From Colwellia sp. C2M11 (GTDB lineage Bacteria > Pseudomonadota > Gammaproteobacteria > Enterobacterales > Alteromonadaceae), in the NCBI RefSeq assembly GCF_018860915.1, contig NZ_JAHKQD010000018.1:62001-126000 (forward strand): a stretch of 64,000 nt of DNA, read 5' to 3'. The notes beneath the pieces were generated by a model, which worked only from the letters and a program-made list of their open reading frames with translations, had not been told where the DNA came from and ran no database searches. Shown here one piece after another: positions 55,300 through 64,000 of the stretch. Positions within the stretch are counted from its first letter, which is position 1. The number at the start of each line of letters is the position of its first letter. Both the position numbers and the translations under genes were made by a program.

Positions 55300-56034
55300 A
55301 TGTTTTCATTAACAGGTAAAATAGCCCTTGTTACAGGTGCTAGTCGTGGTATTGGCAAAGCAATAGCGACACAATTACAAGCGTTAGGGGCTACGGTTGT
55401 AGGAACAGCGACGTCAGAACATGGCGCAGAAAGAATTTCAGAATATTTAGGTGAGGGCAATGGCCTCGTATTAAATGTGACGAGTGATGATTCTATTACC
55501 GAACTATTTTCAGCGATTAAAGACGCACATGGTAGTATTGATATTTTAGTTAATAATGCCGGTATCACGCGCGATAATCTATTTATGCGTATGAAAGATG
55601 ATGAATGGCAAGATATAATTGATACTAACTTAACTTCTGTGTTTAAGGTAAGTAAAGCCGCGATTCGTCCTATGATGAAAAAACGTAATGGCCGAATTAT
55701 TAATATTGGCTCTGTAGTGGGCTCAATGGGTAATGCAGGGCAAGTAAACTACGCAACAGCTAAAGCGGGTTTATTAGGTTTTACTAAGTCTTTGGCACGT
55801 GAGGTTGCTTCTCGTGGCATAACAGTTAATACTATTGCGCCAGGTTTTATCGATACAGATATGACACAAACGTTAACTGATGAACAAAAAGAGGGGATTT
55901 TCTCACAAGTTCCAGCTAATCGTTTAGGTAAACCTGAAGAAATTGCGAGCACTGTCGCCTTTTTAGCGTCAGATACAGCCGCATATATCACTGGCGAAAC
56001 GATTCATGTTAACGGTGGTATGTATATGGTGTAA
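55300..56034 (+). CDS. fabG: 3-oxoacyl-ACP reductase
   Basis: A 244-residue short-chain dehydrogenase reducing 3-oxoacyl-ACP with NADPH. GASRGIGKAIA (nucleotide loop), NNAGITRDNLFMRM, and the catalytic YATAK are all visible. Length equals E. coli FabG (244). A small hairpin (CCCTT/AAGGG) overlaps and follows its stop at about 56030-56056 and may modulate expression before the highly expressed acpP. Confidence 0.97.
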   Translation: MFSLTGKIALVTGASRGIGKAIATQLQALGATVVGTATSEHGAERISEYLGEGNGLVLNVTSDDSITELFSAIKDAHGSIDILVNNAGITRDNLFMRMKDDEWQDIIDTNLTSVFKVSKAAIRPMMKKRNGRIINIGSVVGSMGNAGQVNYATAKAGLLGFTKSLAREVASRGITVNTIAPGFIDTDMTQTLTDEQKEGIFSQVPANRLGKPEEIASTVAFLASDTAAYITGETIHVNGGMYMV

Positions 56035-56197
56035 CCCTTAAATATAAAGGGCTACATTGTTTCGTATCACTATTTTAGTGTAGTAAACAGGTTCGACCAC
56101 CTAAAAAAATAAAGCTATAGGCTTGCATGGCAGGGCTTTGGCGAATACACTACACGCAATTTGATAAATTACACTTTCAGTAAGTAAAGGAAAAAAA

Positions 56198-56431
56198 ATG
56201 AGTACTATCGAAGAACGCGTTAAAAAAATCACTATTGAACAACTAGGTGTTAGTGAAGCAGAAGTTAAAACTGATTCATCTTTCGTTGATGATTTAGGTG
56301 CTGATTCATTAGACACAGTAGAATTAGTTATGGCGTTGGAAGAAGAATTTGATACTGAAATTCCTGACGAAGAAGCTGAAAAAATCACTACTGTTCAAGC
56401 GGCAATCGATTACGTTAACGCTAATCAGTAA
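56198..56431 (+). CDS. acpP: Acyl carrier protein
   Basis: A 77-residue acidic acyl carrier. The phosphopantetheine Ser is S37 in [12 protein letters not shown] strong ribosome site AAAGGAAA precedes the ATG. The 163-bp gap after fabG leaves room for a separate promoter, and a terminator follows, so acpP is probably also made as its own abundant short transcript. Confidence 0.98.
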   Translation: MSTIEERVKKITIEQLGVSEAEVKTDSSFVDDLGADSLDTVELVMALEEEFDTEIPDEEAEKITTVQAAIDYVNANQ

Positions 56432-56474
56432 TTGCTAACTAGTTATTACTAGTTAATTGTAAAAATGTAATTGA

Positions 56475-56517
56475 AAAAAAGGCGGTATACTTATCATTTA
56501 AGTGACCGCTTTTTTTG
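56475..56517 (+). terminator. Rho-independent terminator between acpP and fabF
   Basis: AAAAGGCGGT pairs with ACCGCTTTT, with an inner ACTTA/TAAGT stem, followed by T7. It probably gives partial readthrough into fabF. Confidence 0.85.
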
Positions 56518-56551
56518 TATCTCCTATTTCATAATTAAGAGGTAGAACACA

Positions 56552-57787
56552 ATGAGACGTGTTGTTGTTACCGGTCTTGGTATGCTTAGCCCACTAGGCA
56601 ATACCCCTGAACAAACCTGGGAAAACTTATTACTTGGTAAAAGTGGTATTCGTAATATTGATCATTTCGATACAACTGAGTATTCAACTAAGTTTGCAGG
56701 TTTAGTTAACGATTTTGACGCGCAAAACTATATGGAAAAAAAAGAAGCCAAAAAAATGGATCTTTTTATTCAATATGGTGTTGCCGCAGGCGTTCAAGCA
56801 ATCCAAGATTCTGGCATTGAAGTTAATGAACAAAACTCACCTCGTATCGGTGTGGCTATTGGCTCTGGTATTGGCGGGTTAGGCCTAATAGAACAAAATC
56901 ATGAAAAAATGGTAAAAACAGGTAGTCCGAAAAGACTTTCGCCGTTTTTTGTGCCTTCTACAATCATTAACATGATTTCAGGTAATTTATCTATCATGTT
57001 TGGTTTGCAAGGACCTAATATTTCTATTACTACAGCCTGTACTAGTGGCGTGCACAATATTGGTCATGCAGCTCGCATGATTGCATACGGTGATGCTGAT
57101 GTTATGGTGGCTGGTGGTGCCGAAAAAGCATCTACCACATTAGGAATGGGCGGTTTTGGTGCAGCACGTGCTTTATCTAGACGTAATGATGACCCTCAAT
57201 CGGCTTCACGTCCTTGGGATAAAGATCGTGATGGTTTTGTTTTAGGTGATGGTGCCGGTGTTGTTGTTGTTGAAGAATATGAACATGCCAAAGCACGTGG
57301 CGCAAAAATTTATGCTGAGTTAGTTGGTTTTGGTATGAGTGGTGATGCTTATCATATGACATCACCTCCAGCAGATGGTGCTGGTGCAGCACGTGCGATG
57401 GAAAATGCCTTAAATGACGCTAAAATAAATGCTAATCAAATTGGTTATATTAATGCGCATGGTACTTCAACGCCTGCAGGTGATATCGCTGAAACTAATG
57501 CCGTAAAATCAATTTTTGGTGCCGATGCATATAATGTATTAATGGGATCAACTAAATCGATGACTGGGCATTTATTAGGTGCTGCTGGTGCCGTTGAAAG
57601 TATCTTTAGTATTCAAGCATTAGCGAGCTCTTGTGTTCCTCCAACAATTAATTTAGATAATCCAGGTGAAGGTTGTGATTTAGATTATATTCGCGGCTCA
57701 GCTCGTGATATTAATTTAGATTATGTTTTGTGTAATTCATTTGGTTTTGGTGGTACAAACGGGTCATTAATATTTAAAAAAATATAA
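56552..57787 (+). CDS. fabF: 3-oxoacyl-ACP synthase II
   Basis: A 411-residue condensing enzyme elongating acyl-ACP. The Cys-His-His triad is in [23 protein letters not shown] and [24 protein letters not shown] opens the protein. Length matches E. coli FabF (413). It precedes pabC behind a terminator. Since no fabH lies in this cluster, initiation of synthesis must be supplied from elsewhere in the genome. Confidence 0.97.
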   Translation: MRRVVVTGLGMLSPLGNTPEQTWENLLLGKSGIRNIDHFDTTEYSTKFAGLVNDFDAQNYMEKKEAKKMDLFIQYGVAAGVQAIQDSGIEVNEQNSPRIGVAIGSGIGGLGLIEQNHEKMVKTGSPKRLSPFFVPSTIINMISGNLSIMFGLQGPNISITTACTSGVHNIGHAARMIAYGDADVMVAGGAEKASTTLGMGGFGAARALSRRNDDPQSASRPWDKDRDGFVLGDGAGVVVVEEYEHAKARGAKIYAELVGFGMSGDAYHMTSPPADGAGAARAMENALNDAKINANQIGYINAHGTSTPAGDIAETNAVKSIFGADAYNVLMGSTKSMTGHLLGAAGAVESIFSIQALASSCVPPTINLDNPGEGCDLDYIRGSARDINLDYVLCNSFGFGGTNGSLIFKKI

Positions 57788-57829
57788 TAATTGAAGTGAC
57801 TTGTAACTAAAGCTTGAAATCAATTTATT

Positions 57830-57875
57830 AAGCCTGAATACTTAGCATATATGTGTAAGTTCTCAGGCTTTTTTA
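57830..57875 (+). terminator. Rho-independent terminator after fabF
   Basis: AAGCCTGA pairs with TCAGGCTT, with an inner ACTTA/TAAGT stem, and ends in a T-run. It lies 42 bases past fabF. Confidence 0.85.
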
Positions 57876-57915
57876 ATTTAGTTTTAACCTGTTTTATCTA
57901 TATAGTGAACCGACA

Positions 57916-58728
57916 ATGAAATTATGTTTAGTTAATGGAATACAACAAAATCATATTGATATTGAAAGTCGTGGTCTTGCTTATGGGGATGGCCTGTTTA
58001 CTACGGCAAAAGTCATTCATGGTAAAGTAGAATACTTAACACAGCATGTAGAACGTTTAACTTCTGGTTGTGAAAAACTGGGGTTCTCATCTCCTTCATC
58101 AGACGAATTAACACAACAATTAGCTGCTATAGCAAAAAACTATCCATTAGCTGTGCTCAAAGTTATTATTGCAGCAAGTAGTGGTGGGCGAGGTTATGCG
58201 CGCTCATCAAACAATCATCATGATCTGATCATTATGATCCATGATTATCCGATACATTATGATAATTTGATTCATAGCGGCATTAATTTAGGGCTCAGTA
58301 AGCAACAAATAGGTATTAATCCTATGTTAGGTGGTTTGAAGCATTTAAACCGTCTCGAACAAGTTTTATTAAGGCAAGAGTTATCTTTGAGTAATGTGGA
58401 TGACTTGGTGGTGACAAATATAAATAATGACGTGATAGAAGCAACTAGTGCTAATCTATTTATTTTCTTAAATGACACATTATATACGCCAGACGTTAGT
58501 CAAAGTGGTGTAAATGGTATTATGCGTCAAACTATATTGCGCCATTACCCTGAAACCATTATTAAAGCTATTTCTCTAGAGGAGGTTGCTCAAGCACAGG
58601 CAATATTTGTGTGTAATTGTGTTATGGGCGTCATGCCTGTGAATAATTATAACGGGCAGGTATTATCATTAGACTTACCCTTAGCAATAGCACTAACTAT
58701 CCGTAATGGTATTAACCGTGAGCAATAA
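57916..58728 (+). CDS. pabC: Aminodeoxychorismate lyase
   Basis: A 270-residue fold-type IV PLP enzyme making p-aminobenzoate from aminodeoxychorismate, for folate. Visible features: RGLAYGDGLFTTAKV, the PLP Lys in GGLKHLNRLEQVLLRQEL, and EATSANLFIF. Its place between fabF and mltG is the conserved position of pabC. Length matches E. coli PabC (269). Confidence 0.93.
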   Translation: MKLCLVNGIQQNHIDIESRGLAYGDGLFTTAKVIHGKVEYLTQHVERLTSGCEKLGFSSPSSDELTQQLAAIAKNYPLAVLKVIIAASSGGRGYARSSNNHHDLIIMIHDYPIHYDNLIHSGINLGLSKQQIGINPMLGGLKHLNRLEQVLLRQELSLSNVDDLVVTNINNDVIEATSANLFIFLNDTLYTPDVSQSGVNGIMRQTILRHYPETIIKAISLEEVAQAQAIFVCNCVMGVMPVNNYNGQVLSLDLPLAIALTIRNGINREQ

Positions 58729-58746
58729 ATTATTAATAGGTTTTTA

Positions 58747-59751
58747 ATGAAAAAAATACTTTATGTTTGTATTGGTAGCGCGATTATATTTATTCTTGGC
58801 TTTTTTCTTTTATTAGAAAAAGAAATGAATAAGCCTTTACCAATTACACAGCATCAATTAATTACTATTGAACAAGGTAGTTCTGTTGCTTCATTTTCAA
58901 AGGCATTAGAGAGCAAAGGTTGGATAGATAATCGTTTTTGGCTTAGAGTCTACGCACGTTTACAACCTCACAAAACCATTATAAAAGTTGGCACTTATCA
59001 AATTTTGCCTAACTCAAGTTTGCAAAATATTCTGACATTAATCACTAGTGCAAACGAGCATCAATTTAAATTCACTATTGTTGAAGGCACAACGTTTAAA
59101 GAGCTATTGACTCAATTAGGTAATCATTCAGAGTTAATGCATACTGTAGAGTCATTAAGTATTGAACAAATATCGCAACGATTAAATATAGAACAAGCTA
59201 ATCCTGAAGGGTGGTTTCTCCCTGAAACTTATGCTTTTACTAAAGGTACAGAAGATCTTCAGATTTTAAAACGTGCTCATGCGTCGATGCAAAACACCTT
59301 AAGCAAGCTTTGGCAAGCGCGTGCAGTCGGTTTACCTTATGAATCGCCATATGAAGCCTTAATTATGGCATCAATTATTGAAAAAGAGACCAGTCATATA
59401 CCGGAACAGCCTTTGATCGCCTCGGTCTTTATGAATCGGTTAGCGAAAAAAATGCGATTACAAACCGATCCTACGGTTATTTATGGCTTAGGTGAACGTT
59501 ATAAGGGAGACATTACTAAGGCGCATTTAAGAGAGAAAACAGCTTATAACACTTATCGTATAAATGGTTTACCACCAAGTCCTATAGCAATGCCGGGGTT
59601 ATCAGCTATTAAAGCAGCACTTAATCCCCAAGAGAGTGATTATTACTACTTTGTTAGCGAAGGGAATGGAAAACATGTTTTTAGCCGAACGCTAGCGGAG
59701 CATAATAGTGCCGTTAGAGATTATTTGAAACAGCTAAGAGCAAAACAGTAA
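58747..59751 (+). CDS. mltG: Endolytic transglycosylase MltG
   Basis: A 334-residue inner-membrane enzyme that ends glycan strand growth by cleaving peptidoglycan internally. One N-terminal membrane helix (about 4-23) is followed by a LysM-like subdomain (about 38-100) and the YceG catalytic domain with Glu in [10 protein letters not shown] and the signature QTDPTVIYG. It lies 18 bp after pabC. In E. coli tmk and holB follow; here 201 bp without a gene and then convergent tamB follow, so that cluster is broken. Confidence 0.95.
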   Translation: MKKILYVCIGSAIIFILGFFLLLEKEMNKPLPITQHQLITIEQGSSVASFSKALESKGWIDNRFWLRVYARLQPHKTIIKVGTYQILPNSSLQNILTLITSANEHQFKFTIVEGTTFKELLTQLGNHSELMHTVESLSIEQISQRLNIEQANPEGWFLPETYAFTKGTEDLQILKRAHASMQNTLSKLWQARAVGLPYESPYEALIMASIIEKETSHIPEQPLIASVFMNRLAKKMRLQTDPTVIYGLGERYKGDITKAHLREKTAYNTYRINGLPPSPIAMPGLSAIKAALNPQESDYYYFVSEGNGKHVFSRTLAEHNSAVRDYLKQLRAKQ

Positions 59752-59952
59752 GCGCAAAAAATAAGCGTAATTTTGAGCCTGTAACAGCTTTTCTTTACTA
59801 TATTGCTTATTACGTTGCTTATGGCATAGTTTATTCGAAGGATAATTACCTGTCCGTTCATCAAAAATGCATTTAACAGACGTCAATTGGCAAGAATATG
59901 CTTATTAATGTCATTTTTTGTGGGGTACTCCCGTCAGTTAACGACATCCGAT

Positions 59953-62900
59953 TTACTTTATATCAAATGAATAGTAAATATTCGCCGAGTTTTCTAAACC
60001 AGAAACCGCTTCAACCCATAAACGACTATAGATATAAAACCTAACCGTCAGCTCTTTAATTGGTTCAGTTACGCCTACGCCGTATTTCACATAAACTTGA
60101 TCACCTAAATATCCGGCAATAGAAGCTTGTTCATCGTCTCCGTCAATTTCAAGTTTATTGAGCAAGGGTAGCTTTTCTATTTGAGTTAGTACTCCCGAAA
60201 AGTTTGTTATTGCCGTTCCTAAGGCCACACCTATTGCAGCATTACTATTATTCGTTTTAGCATCTAAGCCTCGGCCTCTAACTAAATATGATAAGGCTTC
60301 TGATTGCTGCATAGTAGGTTTTGAAAACAGTGTAATATGTAAACTATTCGCTAAACCTTTAGCGTCAATGCCAACAATGATGTCTTCTTTTTCAATACTA
60401 CGTGTCGCTTGCATTGAGACATAAGGCGTATTGGCCGGGCCATTAAAAGATATATTCCCTTTTGTGATTGATAAGTCTTGTCCATAAGCTCGATAACGGC
60501 CTTCTGGAATTTTTAAACTACCAAATAACTGTAAAGGTTGTTGCGGTTGCTGACTTACTTGTAATTCGCCACCGAGGCGTCCCACAAACCCTTGCCCTTC
60601 AATTTGGAAAGCGTCAGCGATAACAACACGAACATTGGTTAAAATATTAAAAGGTTTCTCAAGGGTGACTTGTTCACCATCATCATTAACAATAATGACA
60701 TCTTTGCTTAAGCTAACACTGCCTTGAGGCAACTTGTTGATGGCTAACTTTCCTTTAAGCACTTCTATGCGACCCGATAACTTAAGCTCTGAGGCATTTA
60801 TTTGTGCATTAAGGTGAGGGGAAATAGTTAATGCTAGATCTGGGGGAACAGAAAAGCTTATGGCTTCGCCAGCAAGATTAAAGTTACCTTGTAATTCATT
60901 TTGCCAATCAGCATCACCGGTAAGGTTTGCAGTTACTTTATTAACATCAACACCACCTGAAACAATGGCTTGTTGTCCTTTGAAGTCAAAAGCCATATTA
61001 ATGTTTTCTAGCGTATTCATATTGCTTGCAACTTTTATTTTTCCATCGGTTAATTTCATTTCGCCATTTATAATGGGTTTATCTAACATCCCATTAACCG
61101 TGATATTGGTATTTAATATTCCGTCTAATGAAGAGAGCTCGGGAACAAAAACTTGTATTGGCGAAAGGTTAAAATTATTAATGGTAATATGGCTATCTTT
61201 AATACTGTTATCAGTTAACGAAATGGACGTACTTGCATTTAATAATTCAGTATTATCAACAGCGGTCGACAAGGTCATGTTTCCTTTTATACTGTTGTCG
61301 TTCATTTGTAAGTTTAATTGGCCTTGTTCCCATTCGAGCAACTTATGTAATTCATTTTCTTTATTTATTTGTAGTAATCCGGCGTTGATCAGTAATTGTG
61401 CATCAATAGATGGGGTAGCATCTGGTTGCCAGCCAATAGAAATATTGCCATTTATGGTATTATCAAAGCGAAATTCTTCAGGTATAAAAGGTTTTAACAG
61501 TGCGGTATCTAACTGAAGTGCTACCGTCAAATCTCCCTTAGTCAAATTTAAAACAGTATTATCGTTTAAACATAATTGCGACAAACTTCCTAACCAACAA
61601 TGCTGATTAATGGCTAGTGTATTTAGTTTATTATTATAAAGCAGATGAATAGGCTGACTTGATTTGAACACTTGTTCACCTAAAGAAAAAGTAGTATTAG
61701 CTGCTTGTATCGTTAATTGCTCATCTGTAGGGGAATATTGACTGTCGAGTGATAAATTAAGTGATGAATCGCCAAGCCAGGCTAAATTAATTTGTTGTTG
61801 TGCTAAGTCACCATTACTTGAAAAGCTCACCTCTTTAATTGTGTGTTGATTTAGGTTCATTAGCATACTGGTAAACGCCACTTTATGTTCATGATTATTC
61901 AAAGGGCGATAGGCGGCATTAAAATGAATGGCATCACTTGAAAAGTTTGCCATAACGAGTTTTTCAATCTCACCTTGTAAAGTTATTTCAGGATCTTGAA
62001 TAGGTCCCGAAATATCAATTGTTGAACGTAAGCTACTTTCAATATCTTTTAACCATAAGTTGGCACTGTCAACATTTACTCGTCCATTAACGTGCCAATT
62101 TTCATCGCTATAGCCGTTAAGGTTAAGTGCGATATCACCATAATCAATAAACACCTTACTTGGTGCTAATTTACCTTGATGGTTAAGTTCAATGTTAGCT
62201 TCAGCCAAAAGCTTTATATTATTAATTTGTCCTGTAAGCTTGGAATTTACTAAACTTAATGCCCATTCATCACCATGCCAAAAACCTTTACTGGCAATAT
62301 TACCCTGTATACGTCCGGATAAACGTTTGTCGATATTGGGCAAAGTAAAGCCTGAGGTATCAAGGTTGATATCCCAAGATAATTTGTCTCCTAACTGTAA
62401 TTCGCCTACTAAATTTAGTTCATTATCTGCGTTGAAATCTTTTAGATAAAAAGTATTTATCTTAAGCAGATCTTTTTGCAAGTTTGCACTTAATTCAACG
62501 GCGACATTTTGATAACCAAACCCACTGAATTCACTGTTAAATTCGATTGTCTGTTGATTAAGATCACCTTGACTTTGCAATACAAACATTGCAGGAGTAA
62601 TGACTTGGGTAATATCACTAGGTAACGTATATTGCATTACCTGGGTGGTTAATTCATAAGGTAAGTTAGCATCGGTTAGATCTATTTTTGCATCAGCGGT
62701 TAATGCTAAGGTTCCTTCGCTACTTACTGTTATAGCTAAATGAGATAGGTTTCCTTGGAGTAACGTTTGTTGTCTAGAATCATTTAACTCAGGTACTATT
62801 TCGTTGTCCTTAATTGTGTTTTCCACTGTTATATCAACATTATAAGGTGGAACAAAATCAAGCTTACCTTTTAAAGAAAAAGATCCCATTTTTTGAATGT

Positions 62901-63672
62901 TTGATGACAGTGTGTCAATAGTGAGTTTTGTTTTAAACCAAGATAAGCGTGCTACTGCATCTTCTATATGTACTAACGTTTCCTCATCACCAGTAGTTAT
63001 TAACTCATTAACAATAAGCTCTTTAACGGTAAATGACTTTACATTAAATTTGAAAGGTAAATATACCTTTGGTAACGAAGCCAAAGGCCAAGCTGTTTTA
63101 GTGGTATTAGCTGGAACAGTATCTGATCTAACTAAGGTTATATGTGCAGCAGCCAGGCTGAATTTTTCTATTGTTAGCGCCGCGTCATTGATTTCTAAAA
63201 TACTCGAGAAATCAGTTAACTTTACCTGTAGGTTTGGATTTTCTATTTGAGCTCTTGCTAAATTGAACTGTTTCACTTTAATGGAAAAAGGTAAGGTGAA
63301 AATAGGCGGAATAATAATTTCTGCCATAAGTTGATCTGACGACGTGGCGCTATTTTCATTTAAAAGTACTTGCACAGACGCAAGACTCAGTTCATCAATG
63401 CATACTTGTTTTTTCCAAAGACAGCGTAAATTTAATGTTAAACGTATGTCTGTTGCATTAACCTCCATTTGCTCATTGTTAATGGCTAAGTGGCTTAACT
63501 GTAAATCTTTTAAAAATGCACCGCTGCGATATTTAACTTGTATAGGAGAAATATCGCCAACAAAATAAAGGGTTAGTTGAGTTCCCCAAGGTGTTGAAAG
63601 TAATATGGCGAATAAACAGAGTATTCCCGTAAATATTGTAGTCAAGTAGAAGCTAACACGTTTATAAATCAT
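59953..63672 (-). CDS. tamB: Translocation and assembly module subunit TamB
   Basis: A 1239-residue bridging protein of the AsmA/TamB type, anchored by one N-terminal membrane helix (about 8-27) and spanning the periplasm as a long beta-groove. It works with TamA in outer-membrane protein insertion and lipid transport. The conserved C-terminal DUF490/TamB domain is recognisable (GRYRAYGQDLSITKGNISF; YLVRGRGLDAKT; ending NIYYSFDIK). Length matches E. coli TamB (1259). Its ATG overlaps the tamA stop (ATGA), so the pair is coupled. It is convergent with mltG. Confidence 0.94.
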   Translation of the reverse strand: MIYKRVSFYLTTIFTGILCLFAILLSTPWGTQLTLYFVGDISPIQVKYRSGAFLKDLQLSHLAINNEQMEVNATDIRLTLNLRCLWKKQVCIDELSLASVQVLLNENSATSSDQLMAEIIIPPIFTLPFSIKVKQFNLARAQIENPNLQVKLTDFSSILEINDAALTIEKFSLAAAHITLVRSDTVPANTTKTAWPLASLPKVYLPFKFNVKSFTVKELIVNELITTGDEETLVHIEDAVARLSWFKTKLTIDTLSSNIQKMGSFSLKGKLDFVPPYNVDITVENTIKDNEIVPELNDSRQQTLLQGNLSHLAITVSSEGTLALTADAKIDLTDANLPYELTTQVMQYTLPSDITQVITPAMFVLQSQGDLNQQTIEFNSEFSGFGYQNVAVELSANLQKDLLKINTFYLKDFNADNELNLVGELQLGDKLSWDINLDTSGFTLPNIDKRLSGRIQGNIASKGFWHGDEWALSLVNSKLTGQINNIKLLAEANIELNHQGKLAPSKVFIDYGDIALNLNGYSDENWHVNGRVNVDSANLWLKDIESSLRSTIDISGPIQDPEITLQGEIEKLVMANFSSDAIHFNAAYRPLNNHEHKVAFTSMLMNLNQHTIKEVSFSSNGDLAQQQINLAWLGDSSLNLSLDSQYSPTDEQLTIQAANTTFSLGEQVFKSSQPIHLLYNNKLNTLAINQHCWLGSLSQLCLNDNTVLNLTKGDLTVALQLDTALLKPFIPEEFRFDNTINGNISIGWQPDATPSIDAQLLINAGLLQINKENELHKLLEWEQGQLNLQMNDNSIKGNMTLSTAVDNTELLNASTSISLTDNSIKDSHITINNFNLSPIQVFVPELSSLDGILNTNITVNGMLDKPIINGEMKLTDGKIKVASNMNTLENINMAFDFKGQQAIVSGGVDVNKVTANLTGDADWQNELQGNFNLAGEAISFSVPPDLALTISPHLNAQINASELKLSGRIEVLKGKLAINKLPQGSVSLSKDVIIVNDDGEQVTLEKPFNILTNVRVVIADAFQIEGQGFVGRLGGELQVSQQPQQPLQLFGSLKIPEGRYRAYGQDLSITKGNISFNGPANTPYVSMQATRSIEKEDIIVGIDAKGLANSLHITLFSKPTMQQSEALSYLVRGRGLDAKTNNSNAAIGVALGTAITNFSGVLTQIEKLPLLNKLEIDGDDEQASIAGYLGDQVYVKYGVGVTEPIKELTVRFYIYSRLWVEAVSGLENSANIYYSFDIK

Positions 63673-64000
63673 AGTTCTGCGCCAATGCTAAAGTGAATGC
63701 GCCATGACGACTCATCTTCACTTAATGGATAACCTAGGGCAAATCGGATGGGGCCAATAGGAGAAATATAATGAATGCCCGTTCCAATAGAATAAACAAA
63801 GTCTAATTTGTCTTTATTATTCACACTACCGCCATCGGTGAACAGTGCACCTCGCCATTCGGGGGTAAAGTAGTATTGATACTCTACACTAGCAACAACC
63901 ATATTCGTTCCGCCAACAACGATCTCTTCTTCAGTGTTATCTCCTTGGGTAAGCGTTATTTTAGGGCCAACCGATTGATAACCGAAACCTCTAATACTTT
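63669..64000 (-). CDS. tamA: TamA outer-membrane protein, 3' part (runs off the window)
   Basis: The frame stays open beyond the internal ATG at 63902 to the window edge, encoding SIRGFGYQSVGPKI, the RGF motif of Omp85/TamA barrels, so the gene start lies outside. The visible end YQYYFTPEWRGALFTDGG, then PIGPIRFALGYPL, and FSIGAEL is the C-terminal barrel with a terminal-strand signature. TamA is the outer-membrane partner of TamB, whose gene overlaps it by 4 bp. Confidence 0.92.
   Translation of the reverse strand, partial: SIRGFGYQSVGPKITLTQGDNTEEEIVVGGTNMVVASVEYQYYFTPEWRGALFTDGGSVNNKDKLDFVYSIGTGIHYISPIGPIRFALGYPLSEDESSWRIHFSIGAEL

Noticed and set aside
59752..59952. Possible tmk/holB remnant between mltG and tamB
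   Set aside because: No frame with thymidylate kinase motifs is present in these 201 bp.
60860..63568. Plus-strand frames opposite tamB
   Set aside because: Antisense shadows of a long gene with a clear TamB C-terminal domain.

Overview
The window looks like a piece of chromosome from an AT-rich marine gammaproteobacterium of the Alteromonadales, probably Colwelliaceae (Colwellia/Thalassotalea type). This is inferred from the low GC by eye, the two large TonB-dependent receptors, PEP-CTERM proteins, and the gene neighbourhoods rne/rluC, yceF-yceD-rpmF-plsX-fab, tamA-tamB and divergent dinG/polB. No rRNA, tRNA, complete insertion sequence, prophage or CRISPR array was recognised.

Layout. 1-8.8 kb: the 3' part of a TonB-dependent receptor, a TPR-sulfotransferase, a coupled ThDP-enzyme/FAD-dehydrogenase pair, and a divergent LuxR-type regulator. 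8.8-11.9 kb: an accessory, gene-poor stretch with an attC-like 59-bp site next to a tiny membrane protein gene, two PEP-CTERM proteins and several palindromic or tandem repeats. 11.9-20 kb: an MFS transporter, dinG and polB sharing one LexA box, a small coiled-coil membrane protein, and metC with a likely MetJ operator. 20-29 kb: a candidate nucleic-acid scavenging locus. On one arm are a RutR-type TetR regulator, a secreted endonuclease/exonuclease/phosphatase-fold enzyme and an alkaline phosphatase; on the other are a large TonB-dependent receptor, cytidine deaminase and thymidine phosphorylase. A near-consensus RutR operator sits upstream of cdd. 29-42 kb: a HIT protein, a LytS/LytTR two-component pair, acylphosphatase, ilvI-ilvH with a readable attenuator leader and an overlooked 28-codon ORF between the two genes, a DUF4136 lipoprotein, an HD-GYP regulator with a YfbR-like nucleotidase, alaA and proS. 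42-44.5 kb: a LysE exporter, an AraC regulator and an aminotransferase, with a pair of direct repeats at the divergent promoter, then a MITE-like element. 44.5-64 kb: rne, rluC, a HAD phosphatase, yceI, yceF, yceD-rpmF-plsX-fabD-fabG-acpP-fabF-pabC-mltG (no fabH between plsX and fabD), then convergent tamB and partial tamA running off the right edge.

How it works together. The most coherent system is the 20-29 kb locus. Secreted phosphodiesterase and phosphatase activities would release nucleosides, the receptor may import products, and Cdd and DeoA would catabolise pyrimidine nucleosides, under a regulator of the uracil/thymine-sensing RutR family. The ilv region shows a complete transcription attenuator (leader peptide rich in Val codons, alternative hairpins sharing one core, terminator) and two successive stop/start overlaps that would couple ilvI, the small ORF and ilvH. 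The right third is mostly envelope and lipid housekeeping. All functions are inferred from protein motifs and context; no database search was run.
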